Source: Fremontodendron californicum (lineage: Eukaryota; Streptophyta; Magnoliopsida; Malvales; Malvaceae). From it: a DNA stretch of 64,000 bases. The notes beneath the pieces were generated by a model. The model did no database searches. It saw only the letters and a list, made by a program, of their open reading frames with translations, and was not told the origin of the DNA. Shown here piece after piece: positions 1 through 11,300 of this stretch (its first letter is position 1; each line of letters begins with the position of its first letter). Made by a program: the position numbers and the translations under genes. The stretch is from the NCBI GenBank assembly GCA_030761205.1, contig JAULJL010000025.1, positions 1,994,001-2,058,000 of the forward strand. The letters run 5' to 3'.

Positions 1-120
1 TCTTGATTTGTTATTTATAAGGTCTATGATCTCTAATCCTGCAATTTTTATTTATTTATTTATTTTTCTTTCCTTTCTCGTGATTGTGATCATATATTAT
101 TTTTCCTTGTTTTCCTGCAG

Positions 121-2314
121 CCACAAATTGAAAGTGGTGATAAAAGTAAGTTTTAAGACCTATAGTTGTGGCAATATGTTCCTTTTTCTGTGCAACTTCC
201 TAATATATATTTCCTCATTGTTGTTTCAGTTATAATGCCTCCGTCAGCCCTTGATCGCTTAGGTTAGTTGTTTTAATTGCGGCATTAATTCAAATTGTGT
301 AATTAGTCTTGGTTCCTCCTGAGTCATGACCTTATCATCCAGAATGCTAATGTGTTACTAAATTTATGCAGCATCTCTGCATATTGATTATCCAATGTTA
401 TTTGAGCTTCGAAATGATGCTGCTGAGCGTGTCTCTCATTGTGGAGTACTAGAGTTTATTGCAGAAGAAGGCATGATCTATATGCCATATTGGGTAGGCA
501 ATGCATCTTTCGGTTTGTATATGCTTCACATTAGTAGTATTGTGGCATTGCTTTAGGTCTACTGAGATCTAAGATATCATCTACTTATCTGATTCATGCC
601 CCGTTGTTTTCAATGTTTTCATGCAGATGATGGAGAATTTGCTCCTACAAGAGGGAGATATTGTGAGGTTGAAAAATGCAACTCTTCCGAAGGGAACCTA
701 TGTTAAATTGCAACCCCACACGAAGGACTTTTTAGATATTTCAAATCCAAAAGCTATGTGAGTGGATTATTTTTGAATATATGTATGCTTGATTCGTTGA
801 TGTTTGATGTTCAGCTAAGAAGGGAACTTTTAAAACTGAGACGTATGTTGTCATCAATTCATATACTGTTCATATATGTTGACAATTTTGTGTAATTTAG
901 CTTCATGTGAGCCAAATGAGTTTCTGTATTTGGCCTGGATTTGTGAGGAACATAGGTCCTTGAATCTGTTTTTGTTTCGTGCTATATAATTTAGCTATTA
1001 TGGACTTTTTCTTCTTAATCTACCTGTTGCTCTCCAAGTTGATTTAGGCATCTCATTTTTAATCTCACTTTTTTTTTATTATGCAGCTTAGAGACAACAC
1101 TGAGGAATTATTCCTGTTTAACCACTGGGGACAGTATTATGGTGGCATATAATAATAAGAAGTATTACATAGATATCATAGAGACAAAGCCATCCAATGC
1201 AATAAGTATCATTGAGACTGACTGTGAGGTGGATTTTGCTCCTCCCCTGGATTACAAGGAGCCTGAAAGGCCTGCTATACCCACTTCTTCAAGCAGGGCA
1301 ATGTCTCAAGGTGAAAAGCTAATATCTTTGCTAAAAATCATGGAATGGCTTATCTTGCTCTTAACTCATTGTTCAGTATTTTAGTGGTTTATCTTAGCGT
1401 CAGTTTTGCTGTTTCTTTTTCATTTTTTAAGGATTTTTTTGGGTACAATTTTATGTTTCCACAACAATGCTTGGTTGGAATATCTTTCTCTTTTCTTGTT
1501 GTGCTTTGCTTAATTCTAATTTATTTGAATGGATCTCTTTAGACCAGTGAGATATCTAGAAAGACAAATCTGTGTAGACTAGTGCACTCAAAGTTTATGA
1601 TAGATCTTAGTGATTGTTTATGCTATGTTACTCAGACTCGGGTGTGATTGTCGGATACGGGTATGTATCCGACACGGGTATGTTCAATTTTTTCTAAGTT
1701 TTTCCATATATTTTTAGGATCCTTGGAGGGTCATATCCCTATACCCATGTCCGAATATGTGTCGGACACTGGTACCTCAAGAAAAATGAAGAGTCGACAT
1801 AGGGTTTATGTTCTGTTCTAAGGAAAATCATCTTTGTTTCTTCAGTTGAAGAAGCTCCTGCCGAGGCTGAACCAAAGTTCAGCGCCTTTACCGGTACAGG
1901 AAGACGCTTGGATGGGAAGCCTCTGAAGCAGCAGCCTCCACCAGATTCTTCGTCTGGGTCCAAAGACAAGGGACCTGCTGTTCCTAATGGGAATAATAGC
2001 CGACCTTCTTCAGGATCTAATTCGCAAGCTACTGCACGCCAGGCTCAGGGCAAGCTTGTATTTGGATCAAATGTCAACCGTCCTAAGGAAACAAAACAGG
2101 TACTCAGCATTTTCACATTATCTTCCTTTTACCAAATTGCTTACCATTACCTATCATATGTTATTCTTTTTTTATGAAAGAATGAAGATATAAGATGGCT
2201 ATTTCTTTGATTTTGCAGGAATCTGGAAAAGAGGCTAAACAGGAGCAGCCTGAAAAGAAGGAAGATCCGAAATTCCAGCCATTTACAGGGAAAAAGTACT
2301 CATTAAAGGGTTGA
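121..2314 (+). CDS. UFD1: Ubiquitin fusion degradation protein 1 (UFD1), 5' end outside window
   Basis: Cofactor of the CDC48/p97 AAA ATPase (with NPL4) that binds ubiquitylated substrates for proteasomal and ER-associated degradation in cytosol and nucleus. Exons read by hand: 121-145, 230-262, 372-493, 627-757, 1087-1310, 1846-2099, 2219-2314 (TGA 2312-2314). Joined they encode 294 residues starting at PQIESGDKI. The plant UFD1 signatures are clear: the double-psi barrel region (VLEFIAEEGMIYMPYW, LPKGTYVKLQPH, DFLDISNPKAILE), then IIETDCEVDFAPPLDYKEPERP, and two C-terminal FxxFTGxGRRL/FTGKKYSLKG blocks. Compared with plant relatives about 25 N-terminal residues lie left of the window. A 180-bp MITE sits in the intron before the sixth exon, ending 43 bp from the acceptor, and does not touch the exon. 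The family is certain; I have not resolved which paralogue it is. Confidence 0.95.
1623..1802 (+). mobile_element. hAT-like MITE, family 1, copy A
   Basis: A 180-bp element in a UFD1 intron. It starts CTATGTTACTCAGACTCGG and ends in a decayed inverted copy, GAGTCGACATAG. Flanking 8-bp repeats are TGTTTATG (1615-1622) and GGTTTATG (1803-1810), 7 of 8 identical. It has no coding capacity. Inside are repeats of the motif TCCGACACGGGTA on both strands. The 8-bp target duplication points to a hAT-type transposase acting in trans. Confidence 0.85.
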
Positions 2315-3213
2315 TTGAAGTTAATCCACAATTTGTTATGTTTACTGGGCTTTTGTCGATAAAGGAAAGCAACGGAATTTATATATTCATCTGGGATGTT
2401 GTAATATCGAACGACAGAACTGTAGGTTCTCATGTCAAAATTAAGAAGGGAAGCCCGAAGTTATGTTCCATTCTATTGTGAATCTTAAGGTTTCAAAGGA
2501 CAGAAAGAGGATCTGAAAATCAACCTGCTATTGTTTGCACTTTTATTTACTGACTGTAGATCCTCATCTTCTATGATTTTATTTAGCAGAACGTTGATTT
2601 CTGGAATTTCAGTATCTAACTGCAGTGGTACTCTTGTTCAATTGAAAAGCAGGGGAAAATCCATAGATTCCAACTTAATGATTCTTTTTGGCAGAAAGAA
2701 AAAACCTAGTGATTTTATTGGTAGCTATTAGGGGTCTAGTCGAGTCGAGGGAAAGTAGTAAGAAGCTCGAAATTGAGTTCGATTTTGAACTTGCGTTTCG
2801 AAATTTAATTCGAGCTTGATTCTATATAAAAAATCAGATTATTCAAGTTCGTTCGATCTGGTTCGTTTACTTAATAAAAAATGAGCTCGCACTTGAACAA
2901 TTTTTGAACAGTGTCATTCAGGATTGAAAAATGGTTGATAATTCAGAAATTAATCAGATTTAACCCAAATTTTCGAGCACGAAATGCAGGTTCAAGCATT
3001 TTAGTATGTAATAATGCATGCATACATACATATTAACTAATCTCATCAGCAAGAAGTTTATAAAGTGGTTAAAAGTAGATTATAATCAAGAACAAAAATA
3101 GTCTCCAGGTCGAGGGCTATAAAGCATTAACACACACAGAGAAACGATATCCATATATATCAACCATCTTCAATTCTTCAGCATCTTATCTGTATAATTT
3201 TATTTGCAGCAGC
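2315..3213. other. UFD1 / FBA convergent intergenic region
   Basis: This holds the 3'UTR of UFD1 and, on the other strand, the 3'UTR of the aldolase. From about 2730 to 2960 the text is rich in TCGAG/CTCGA words (GTCGAGTCGAG, GAGTTCGATT, GAGCTCGCAC) like the element at 45051-45485. It is probably a decayed relative of that hAT-like family, but I could not find clean ends. No gene seen. Confidence 0.5.
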
Positions 3214-5534
3214 TTAGTAGACGTAGCCCTTGACAAACATTCCTTTCTTGGCCTCCTCTGATTCTCCCTCACCAGTGTATTTGCCAAGCTGAGCGAGTGA
3301 GTTGGCCTTGGCACGAACAAGAAGTGTATCCTGAGCGGCCTTAACGTTCTCGGGTCTGCCTCCCCATGTCTTCAAACAAGTGTTCTGGAGAGCTCTGGCA
3401 TAAGAGAATGAGACATGCCATGGCAGGTTGGGAGATTGGTTCATTGCGTTCAAGTTGAGGGTTGCTTCAACCTCAGATTGCCCACCAGACAAGAACTGTT
3501 CAACAGAAAAATATGTTCAAGAAATTAGTACTGGAATTTACTAATTTACACAAACAATTCCGAGATCACAGTTCTGTTTGTATAGAAATGCTATGTTACT
3601 CGGACACGGGTATGTTCAATTTTTTCTAAAATTTTCATGCATTTGGAAGGTCTTTGGAGGATTATATCACCATACTCATGTCTGGATATGTGTCGGACAC
3701 GGTTATTTCAAGAAAAACAAAGAGTCGGAGCAAGAAATGTACCATGATTCCAGGGACAGCTGGGGGGATTCTCCTGTGGAGGAGCTTGAGGGTGTAGTCA
3801 GAAACTTGCTGAGGGGTGGCCTTGTCTTTGCATTCAGCACCAGGAGTAACCATGCTGGGCTTGAGGAGGATACCCTCAAACATGACATTGTTCTCAGCAA
3901 GGTAGAAGAAAACCTCAGCCCAAACCTTCTGGGCTACTTCGAAAGTCGTGTCAATTCCATGTTCACCATCAAGCAAGATTTCTGGCTCCACAATTGGCAC
4001 CAATCCACTGTCCTGCAACACAAAGCAACATAAATATACTGTGTGGCAGATAAAATAACAAGTGACATATACTGATATATATTAGAATTACTGCTCTCTT
4101 TTTGACTTACTTGAGAAATGGCGGCATAGCGGGCAAGACCCCAAGCTGCTTCTTTAACTGCCAAGGCAGATGGACCATTGGGAATACTCACAACAGTACG
4201 CCTGGTAAATCAAAAAGAGCTACTGTTATTTAAGAATCGGCACTACACAATATGAGTGAGAATTGGCTTAAATATAAAATTACCCTCTTACTATACTTTT
4301 TTTCTCACTTTGGTATCTAAAGAATTTTTGATCCTAATCGGGTACTTATAATATAATTTCGTACCCCGATTAGAACAAAAAATTATATTATAAGTACCTG
4401 ATTAGGACCAAAAATTCTTTAAATAATAAAGTGGAAAAAGAGATATAGTACAAGTGGCAATTTTATATTTAAGCCGTGAGAATTTATCGAACATTGGAGT
4501 ACCATTTGGCGAAACGAGCACCCTGCTGGTAGTAGGCAGCTGTGCGAGAGGAAAGACCATCAAGACCTTGGCACCAAGACTCGTTGTTGGAACCAGGCAG
4601 GGGCACCAAACCCTGTTTTTATCATCATATATTGAATTACATGTATTAGTATAATTCTGATCAAACAGATTTTATTGCCTCCTAAAAAATATGTATGTTT
4701 GGATGCTAAATGGTGAATTATTATTGGGTTTTACCTTGTCAACTTTGATACCAGGGACAATTTTTTGCTCAACAAGAACATCAACCATCTTTTTTCCATC
4801 GGTGGTAGATTGGTAGAGAGTCTCCTCGAAAAGGATAGCTCCAGAGATGTACTCGCCAAGGCCAGGAGCTGACACAAGAAGGGTACGGTATGCTTGGCGG
4901 TTAGCCTCAGTGTTCTCTAGACCAATTGAGGCAAGTCGCTTCCCACATGTAGCATTTGATTCATCCATGGCCAAAATACCACGACCTGGGGATGCAATGG
5001 TTTTCTACATCCAGAGGGAAAAAAAAAAAACGCACGTCAAATGATTGCAACCGAGATAATGTCAAGCAAGTTTGAGTTCGAATTACAGCATTTACAATTC
5101 CTTTCTATCCTCCTTTGTACAAAAAAATTTTGATCTAAGCCACACAAAGCTCCATAGATTACTTTATTATTTTACTAACAAATTCTTTAATATGACCAAT
5201 GGCTTGTATTCCTTTTATTAGTAATCTCTGAATTATCTAACTAGATAGACTAAGCAGTTTCACTTTTAACTAGGCTAAGGTAATACATAAAAATTCTACT
5301 TCTATCTCTAAAATCAGGAGATTTTATAAGAAGAGTGGGCTAGCATTTAGTACATACCGCTGTCTTAACAAGCTCATCAGCATAGGAACTAGCACGGACC
5401 GTGAAGGCTGATGGGGATGTGGGGTGGCACCTAACAAAAGAAAATAAAGGCTGGCGGAGGTTTTGGCCCTTAACCCACTCAGACTTATCAAGGATAGGCG
5501 AAGACTTGAGGAGAGTTGCCGAAGCTGATGCCAT
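3214..5534 (-). CDS. FBA: Fructose-bisphosphate aldolase, class I, chloroplastic
   Basis: Class I aldolase of the plastid stroma: makes fructose-1,6- and sedoheptulose-1,7-bisphosphate from triose phosphates in the Calvin cycle, and reverses the reaction in glycolysis. Exons on the minus strand: 5358-5534, 4735-5004, 4503-4612, 4111-4201, 3743-4012, 3214-3495; they sum to 1200 nt (399 aa plus stop), the usual length. The first exon is a Ser/Thr-rich, acid-poor plastid transit peptide (MASASATLLKSSPILDKSEW). The mature part has GRGILAMDESNATCGKRLASIG, PGIKVDKGLVPLPGSN, EPEILLDGEH, FEGILLKPSMVTPG (the Lys is the Schiff-base residue of the family) and FLSGGQSE; it ends KGYVY with the C-terminal Tyr. 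Two MITEs lie in its introns (3591-3731 and 4265-4475) without touching exons. A good TATA box lies upstream on the same strand. Confidence 0.97.
3591..3731 (+). mobile_element. hAT-like MITE, family 1, copy B (3'-truncated)
   Basis: A 141-bp copy in the aldolase intron between 3496 and 3742. The left end CTATGTTACTCGGACACGG is intact. The right end stops at GTCGGAGCAA, lacking the last few bases of the TIR. The flanks TAGAAATG (3583-3590) and AAGAAATG (3732-3739) look like the 8-bp target duplication with one mismatch. It ends about 11 bp from the neighbouring exon's splice donor (minus strand), so it forms nearly all of that short intron. Confidence 0.75.
4265..4475. mobile_element. Fold-back MITE, Mutator-like (9-bp TSD)
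   Basis: A 211-bp nearly perfect hairpin in the third aldolase intron. The arms begin GGCTTAAATATAAAATT and end in its reverse complement AATTTTATATTTAAGCC. The arms stay complementary almost to the centre (near 4365-4375: GTACCCCGATTAG against CTAATCGGGTAC). The flanking 9-bp direct repeat GTGAGAATT (4256-4264 and 4476-4484) is exact. A 9-bp duplication and long TIRs fit Mutator-like elements; the superfamily is inferred. Confidence 0.85.
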
Positions 5535-5695
5535 TATTTTTTTTCTTCTTTTTGCTCTTTTCTTTGGCTTTGAGAGAGTGAGAGAGAGGCTAACCGCTGA
5601 AGCTCTTGAAGCAAGCTATAATGGGTTTTTTTTCACTATAAATCTTATCTCCTCTATCAAGGCCTTCTTTACCACACATGCAAGTCTCACTCACT

Positions 5696-5706
5696 GTATT
5701 TTATAG
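5696..5706 (-). promoter_or_regulatory. TATA box of the aldolase gene
   Basis: Minus-strand CTATAAAATAC lies 162 bp upstream of the ATG, a good match to the plant TATA consensus, with a pyrimidine-rich leader between it and the start codon. The stretch 5707-6120 upstream contains inverted CCAAT and GATAA words of the kind seen in light-regulated promoters. No start-site data can be read from sequence alone. Confidence 0.55.
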
Positions 5707-6120
5707 CTGTGTAGTCTATCTATTGTCATAAGATGTCACATTTGAGGCTGTCATGCATCGGCCAATGTCATCGCGCCATGTGGATGATAATTTTGCACCG
5801 TTGACAGGCTGCATTCGTGGTTGATATGGATGGTTTTATACTCACCTCGTAAAAACCAAGATTTTTTTCTTCTTCTTATTATAATGTAGTAAGGGTATAG
5901 ACAAATGCCTGACATTCACTATGTATAGTACCTCCAAATTAGAGCTGTTTGAGAGATTTCGTCCGGAAAGTAAACATGAGGTTCTAATTTTGTTCAGATT
6001 AATATTCATGGTTTAAGTACAGGGTTTTGATGAAATTGTGAATTAACCCCATGTCCGACGGTTGACAGAATGCCTAGTCATCTGGTCCAGTGAGATTTTT
6101 CAATGCCATGTAGACCATGG

Positions 6121-6255
6121 AGAATCCGTACTCTTCATTTTTTTAAAAATATCAGAGTCAACATATTCGGATATAGATATTGGAGTATGATACTCCAAAT
6201 ATAAGAAAAAATTGAGCATATGTATCAGACACTCACCCCAATCCGAATAACATAG
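6121..6255 (-). mobile_element. hAT-like MITE, family 1, copy C (decayed left end)
   Basis: The most diverged copy of the family. It has TACTCTTCATTTTTTT, TATTCGGATATAGATATTGG and the conserved right end ACCCCAATCCGAATAACATAG, but its left TIR is lost. The Tat retrotransposon inserted 13-17 bp to its right, so this copy predates it. Confidence 0.6.
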
Positions 6256-6272
6256 TTTGACGTACAGTGTGG

Positions 6273-7285
6273 TGTAGAGGGTGTTTTTGATCGGGTGAGG
6301 AAACGTTGCAAACCAGTAAAACGAGATATCGTAGAGAGATGGCGGAGAGGAAGATTGGAGCAGACCTTGGAGAACAAGTGCGGTGGCAGGTGGTGGTGAT
6401 GAAGGCTGTAGGTGGGTGAGGATGGTGGAAAGTATGGTGGTTGTAGAAATTGCAGAGAAAATGTTGCAGAGAATTCTTAACGTCAGAAAGTTTGTCAAAT
6501 GGCCAAAAGATCCTAAATGAAGCCTTTGAGCTTCTATTTATAGCCTCTTCAAAGAGGTTATCAGGAGAAGTTATTAACAGAGTGGGAAGTTATTTTATAT
6601 AAACTTCCTCTCAATCATGGTGGTGGAGAGGTTATATATGATAGTGGGAGAAATGCCAGTTATGGGAGGTTATATTAGGAGAAGTGTTTCAGTCACATGT
6701 AGTGAATGAAGGCTACTGACAGCACGCTTGAGAATGCAATGTCTGTTCAGCGGGATAGGGAAGCACTTGTGTTCCAGGGAAAGGTTAAGAAGCGAACTTC
6801 TTAACAATCTCCATATCTCAGCCTCCAAGCCATGCTCTCCAAGACATCCCAAGAGTGGAGCAAACTCAAGAATCCTGCCAACCTTCCCGGGTTAGCTCCA
6901 CAGTCTTCATGTATTTGTGTATTACTGCAGGAAGTCCTGCTACCAAGAAACGACGCGCCAAGCGACGTGCCAGGAAACAACGTGCCAAGTGACGTGCCAA
7001 GAGACGTGCCAAGAGACGTGCCAGGCGACATGTCAAGCGACGTGCCAAGCGACGTGCCAAGAGACGTGCCAAGCGACGTGCCAAGAGACGTGCCAAGTGA
7101 CGTGCCAAGCGACGTGCCAAGCGACGTGCCAAGAGACGTGCCAAGCGACGTGCCAAGAGACGTGCCAAACGACGTGCCAAGCGACGTGCCAAGAGCGCTG
7201 CTGACAGGGAGACTATTATTCAGTCCCGCTGCATATAAGATTTGTTCCTGCATAAAATATTATTTACCAAAAACGGGTGTCTACA
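6273..7285 (-). repeat. 3' LTR of the Tat element
   Basis: 1013 bp, TGTAGAGG...GTCTACA on the plus strand. It carries the LTR promoter copy (TATAAATA, minus strand, around 6533-6545) and a longer version of the 12-bp minisatellite than the 5' LTR. TSD TGTGG lies directly outside at 6268-6272. Confidence 0.95.
6949..7199. repeat. 12-bp minisatellite inside the 3' LTR
   Basis: Tandem units of GACGTGCCAAGC with variants GACGTGCCAAGA, GACATGTCAAGC and GACGTGCCAGGA. The 12-bp unit has no stop in several frames, so long spurious reading frames arise on both strands (for example DVPSDVPRD and SLGTSLGTS). The matching block of the 5' LTR (about 19180-19382) is 48 bp (four units) shorter. I regard the frames as non-coding. 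Confidence 0.9.
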
Positions 7286-7298
7286 TTTTGCCCCCTGC
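7286..7298 (-). other. Polypurine tract of the Tat element
   Basis: Read on the element's sense strand, GCAGGGGGCAAAA lies immediately before the 3' LTR (next bases TGTAGACACCC). Its position and purine run fit the primer for plus-strand DNA synthesis. Confidence 0.8.
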
Positions 7299-7326
7299 AT
7301 GATAATTTTATTTTTTTTTTATAAAT

Positions 7327-7466
7327 AAAAAAAAATAAAATAAAATTCTCATGCACTGTAAATAATATTGAGTAAGAAGATATAGTTCCAAATTTAAAAA
7401 AAAAAATAAAATAAAATTCTCATGCACTGTAAATAATATTGAGTAAGAAGATATAGTTCCAAATTT
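7327..7466. repeat. Direct duplication of about 70 bp
   Basis: The block from an A-rich stretch through ATTCTCATGCACTG, AATAATATTGAG and AGTTCCAAATTT occurs twice in a row (about 7327-7395 and 7396-7466). It lies between the PPT and the promoter of the antisense gene. Around it, 7300-7680 is low-complexity AT-rich DNA. Confidence 0.8.
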
Positions 7467-7683
7467 GATGCAATTGTCCTCCCTTTTATTATTTATTTAT
7501 TTTTTGAATAAATAAATAATAATAATAACAAAAAGAGTTATAATTAAGCAAGAAGAGATTTTTTTTTTTAAATAAAATAAATAATAAAATAATAATAATA
7601 AAATAATAATAATAATAAAAACTAACAAGATAAAAATATAAATATCTTTTTAGAGTTCAAATAGCACAAGGACACTACATGTT

Positions 7684-7694
7684 GTCTATAAATA
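7684..7694 (+). promoter_or_regulatory. TATA box of the antisense PMD gene
   Basis: TCTATAAATAA on the plus strand, about 100 bp before a consensus splice donor (GAAAAG^GTAAGT, intron starts 7791) whose matching acceptor is TTTTGCAG (ends 8378). This would give a first non-coding exon of roughly 7715-7790 and a 588-nt 5'UTR intron. The transcript would run against the retrotransposon's own transcript. Inferred from consensus motifs only. Confidence 0.6.
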
Positions 7695-8084
7695 AGAAAG
7701 TCACTTGAGAAATTATTTTCAATAATCTCAAGAGCTCTTCCCAAGCAAGAAGATTTCAATTCTTTTCCTCAATTTTTTCTTTGAGAAAAGGTAAGTTCTC
7801 ATCCATGTATCTCCAATTTTTTTTTTATTAAGACATTAGATGAAAATTTTCATATGAGGATTTATTTTATTTTGTTTCTTTTAAATCAAGAATAAATTAG
7901 GGTTTTGAATTTTTTTTTTTATAAATCTTATATCAAGCTAGATATGGAAGCACTATCAAATTTTGTTAAAAAAAAAAAAAAAAAAAAAAAACGTTGTCTG
8001 GCCGCTATAAAAATTTGTTATCAAATTGGCAAAGTGTAAAAGATTCAGGCGCGTAAAAAATTTGTTATCAAATTGGGAAGCAGG

Positions 8085-8187
8085 GGGCCCTGCATGCAGG
8101 CCCTGCAGGCGGTCCCTGCAGGCGGGCCTGCAGGCGCGATGCCTGCAGGCGCAATGCCTGCAGGCGCGGGCCCTGCAGGCGGGGTCT
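8085..8187. repeat. GC-rich CCTGCAGGCG repeat in the 5'UTR intron of the PMD gene
   Basis: About eight imperfect copies of the partly palindromic word CCTGCAGGCG (variants with GGTC, GGGC, CGATG and CAATG linkers) in otherwise very AT-rich DNA. Just before it, AATTTGTTATCAAATTGG is present twice (near 8008 and 8056). It lies inside the inferred intron 7791-8378. Confidence 0.85.
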
Positions 8188-8394
8188 ACAGTATTTTATT
8201 TTATTTTATTTTATTTTATTTATTATTTTTTTTTGAAAAGAAAAATTTTAATCAGATTAATAAATAAATGTATATTTTTAAAATCAAACATGTTTTATTA
8301 AAAGCAATAAATAATATATATATATTTTATGCTACTTGAATAAAAATACTTACTTGACCTTTTGTTGTTGTTTTGCAGGATTTTCACACTCATC

Positions 8395-11300
8395 ATGGTG
8401 AAAACTATGAACATACATCGGCCAAGTTATGGTCAACCCTCCAGAGATGCTATTCCACCTCCAAAGAAAAGGAAACAGACTGCTGGCAAAATTCTCACTC
8501 AAAAGATTACTCTTAGAACGAACAAAGATGGTTTAGTCCCTGCTGTGCCCAGGCATTGGGAGGATTCAATCATCAAGGCGGGTGGGGCTGATCGTTTTTG
8601 GGAATATGTAAATGAGAATGAGTATGATCAACATCCACCTGCGCCAGCTGGATACACCTTCAAATATATCAATCCTGAGTCACGTGAAAGAGAATATATC
8701 CCGGGCAATTCTATCTTGAAGTTTAGATTTGAGCAAGGACAATTTCCACTTTCCATCACCAAACTTGCCAATACCTGTCCAGTTCAAGGATGGGATGAGT
8801 GGATAAATAAAATCTTGGCGAAACCTGCTAATGTGAGCATCCTTTAGAAGGCAGGAGTACTTCATGCTATCCGAATTAGTTCCAAGCTTCTCCAAATAAA
8901 GAAGGAGAAGAAATTAGAGGTGTGGCGTGCTATTCTTGCTAGATGGAGCACTTTCTCTCATACCATGATTACAGCTTGGGGTGAGTTCACATTTACTCTA
9001 GAAGACGTGCATATCTTACTCGAGCTTCCCTGTTATGGCGGTTATGAAATTTCTTCTATTAGGCTTGCTGAAGAAGACAGAGACATTTACAGGTTCTTTT
9101 GCAATTTACTCCAGAGTCAAACTAACAGTTCTAAGGTTGCACGGTTTTCCAATTGGATAGGTCTTTTCTTCCAGAAATATAATTCTAAAGGGGATAAAAC
9201 TGCAGATCCTACTTATCCAGATCATAAGTGGGAACTGATAGCACTATTGATTCTGTGGTTGGCACGACATGTGTTTCCAGGCTGTCCAGACGACGGGATT
9301 TCTCCAGGTGTAATTTCTCTGGCCATCAAGATTTCTAAGGGATTTGACTTTCCTCTTGCTCCATACTACCTGGGGTCCTTGTATAAACGACTGGACTTGT
9401 ACCAATCTAAAACCAAAGATTCAGCTGGTTGGTACAAACTCATGACTTTTGTGGATGCCACTTTTATTCAGATGTGCCTATGGGAGAGATTCGGCTCTTG
9501 CGCTCCTGAGCCTAATGTTTACAACTCATCTGGGACTTCTAATTCAATGACTGTTCTCAGGAATGACTACAGAGCTTGGGCATGGCTCGCTCGAACGTCA
9601 AAGAAGAGTGTTCTTGAAGTGATGGACGTGGCAGATGAATTCGAACCTAGGCCATATGTTAACTCGCTCAACGGGTATGGAAGTCTTACTCTTTATTATA
9701 ACTTGTCTGATTCCGTGAGTGTACAAAGAATGCATTTTTATTTGTGGGTTCAATGTCGTGCGCTACCCTGCATGATTGAAAATTCTAGCTCAGGAGTTAC
9801 TAGGGACTCATATTCAGCAGTAGTATATTCGGCCTCTAGGGTAGCACGTCAATTTGGGTATGATCAAGGAGTTCCACCTGGCCCTTCTATGTCCCGTGAA
9901 ACATTTGCTACTAGTGCTAAATGGTTTCTCAAAGATTCAGTCAGGGGTCTTCCAGTTAAGAGTGTAACTGCCCCAGCACTTGATAGAGTTGGTATGTGTT
10001 CATCTGGCTGGCGGGCCTATTGGGGTGTATGCCTTGATGAGTGGAAGGTTTTTGTGAGGCCTTTAACTAATCTTAGAGCTGAACTTAAGCCCCCAAATAT
10101 TACTACTAGCGACATATCCTTGCGTATGCCCGACAAACCAAGACCGAAAACTTCTGCAGTTGTAGATATTGATGATGGAGAAGAAGATGATGTTCTGATC
10201 CTTCATCGACGAAAAAAGAGTCGTGCTTCATCTCATGCATCTCAAGAAGTAAGTTTCCTCTTTTTTTTTTTTTTTTTTATATACTCACTCTTTACCCTTC
10301 ACTTATCACTTTTCTACCTGTGTTTCTTGTAGGGTGTATCAACTTTTGAAGCTAGTGATCCTCGAGTAGACGAGGTAGATGAGCAGGTTGATACTGATAG
10401 TGATGATGATGACGATGACGATGATAACGATGATGATGATGCATCAAATCGTTCTGAGCCAGAAACTGATGCTGCTTCTTCTAGGTCAAGGAATTGTACT
10501 TCTGAAATTGATGCTCTCTTTTCTTCGCAAGACATAGAGACTGTTCAAAGTCAAGAGCGGGAACATACTAGGGATACCTCTCAGCCTGAACTTGGTGATG
10601 CTACTGCTCAAAGTCAGGAGAGGGAACATAACAGGGATACCACTCAGCTTGAACTTGGTGATGCTACTGTTCACAGTCAGGAGAGGGAACATATCAGAGA
10701 TACCGCTCAGCCTGAATTTGGTGATGCTATGGTTTCTACTACCGCCCTAGGTGTTCCTCCTGTTCCTTCCTCCCCATTACTAGGAGTTAGAGATTCTAAC
10801 CTAGCTACAAGTTCTGGAACAGTCACCTTTGCAACAGGATCCGTCTTTGGGACAATCACTTCCTTCGGAACAGTTGCCTTTGGACCGAGTATCTTTGGGT
10901 CAACTCCATCTCAGACTATTGGAGTCAATACTTCTCTTGGTACTTCAAAAGTGGATTTCCATGGTTTCTCCGTTGACTCACAATATCAGCGGTATTTGGA
11001 AGACATTTATAAAATAGAAGGTGAATTCTGGACTACTTGCACCTTTCAGATTGAAGGATTTATTTCATTTTTTCTGGGACAGTTTGGTAAGGCTTTAGTA
11101 ATTGCTGATGCTCGATGGTCGGATATCCCTCCAGCAAAGTTACAAGAGATGTTTGCACTCATGGATGCGGTTACCAAAACTGGGTTCAGACTGGGATGTC
11201 TTACTTCTTGTATGGCTAAGGCCAAAGCTATTCTTAACATAGAGGTAGACAAAGCTCAGGTAGAGACGAGTCTGGATGAAGTTAGAAAGAAGCTTGATTC

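Noticed and set aside
6949..7199. CRISPR-like array
   Set aside because: Units are contiguous 12-bp repeats without spacers, in a plant LTR. The same applies to 23560-24420, where spacer lengths are not constant and the context is copia gag.
6801..7302. Long reading frames of 108-156 codons on both strands with repeats like DVPSDVPRD, SLGTSLGTS, ARRLARRLA and TCQETCQ
   Set aside because: All arise from the stop-free 12-bp LTR minisatellite; the same frames recur in the other LTR, shorter by 16 codons. Nothing supports translation.
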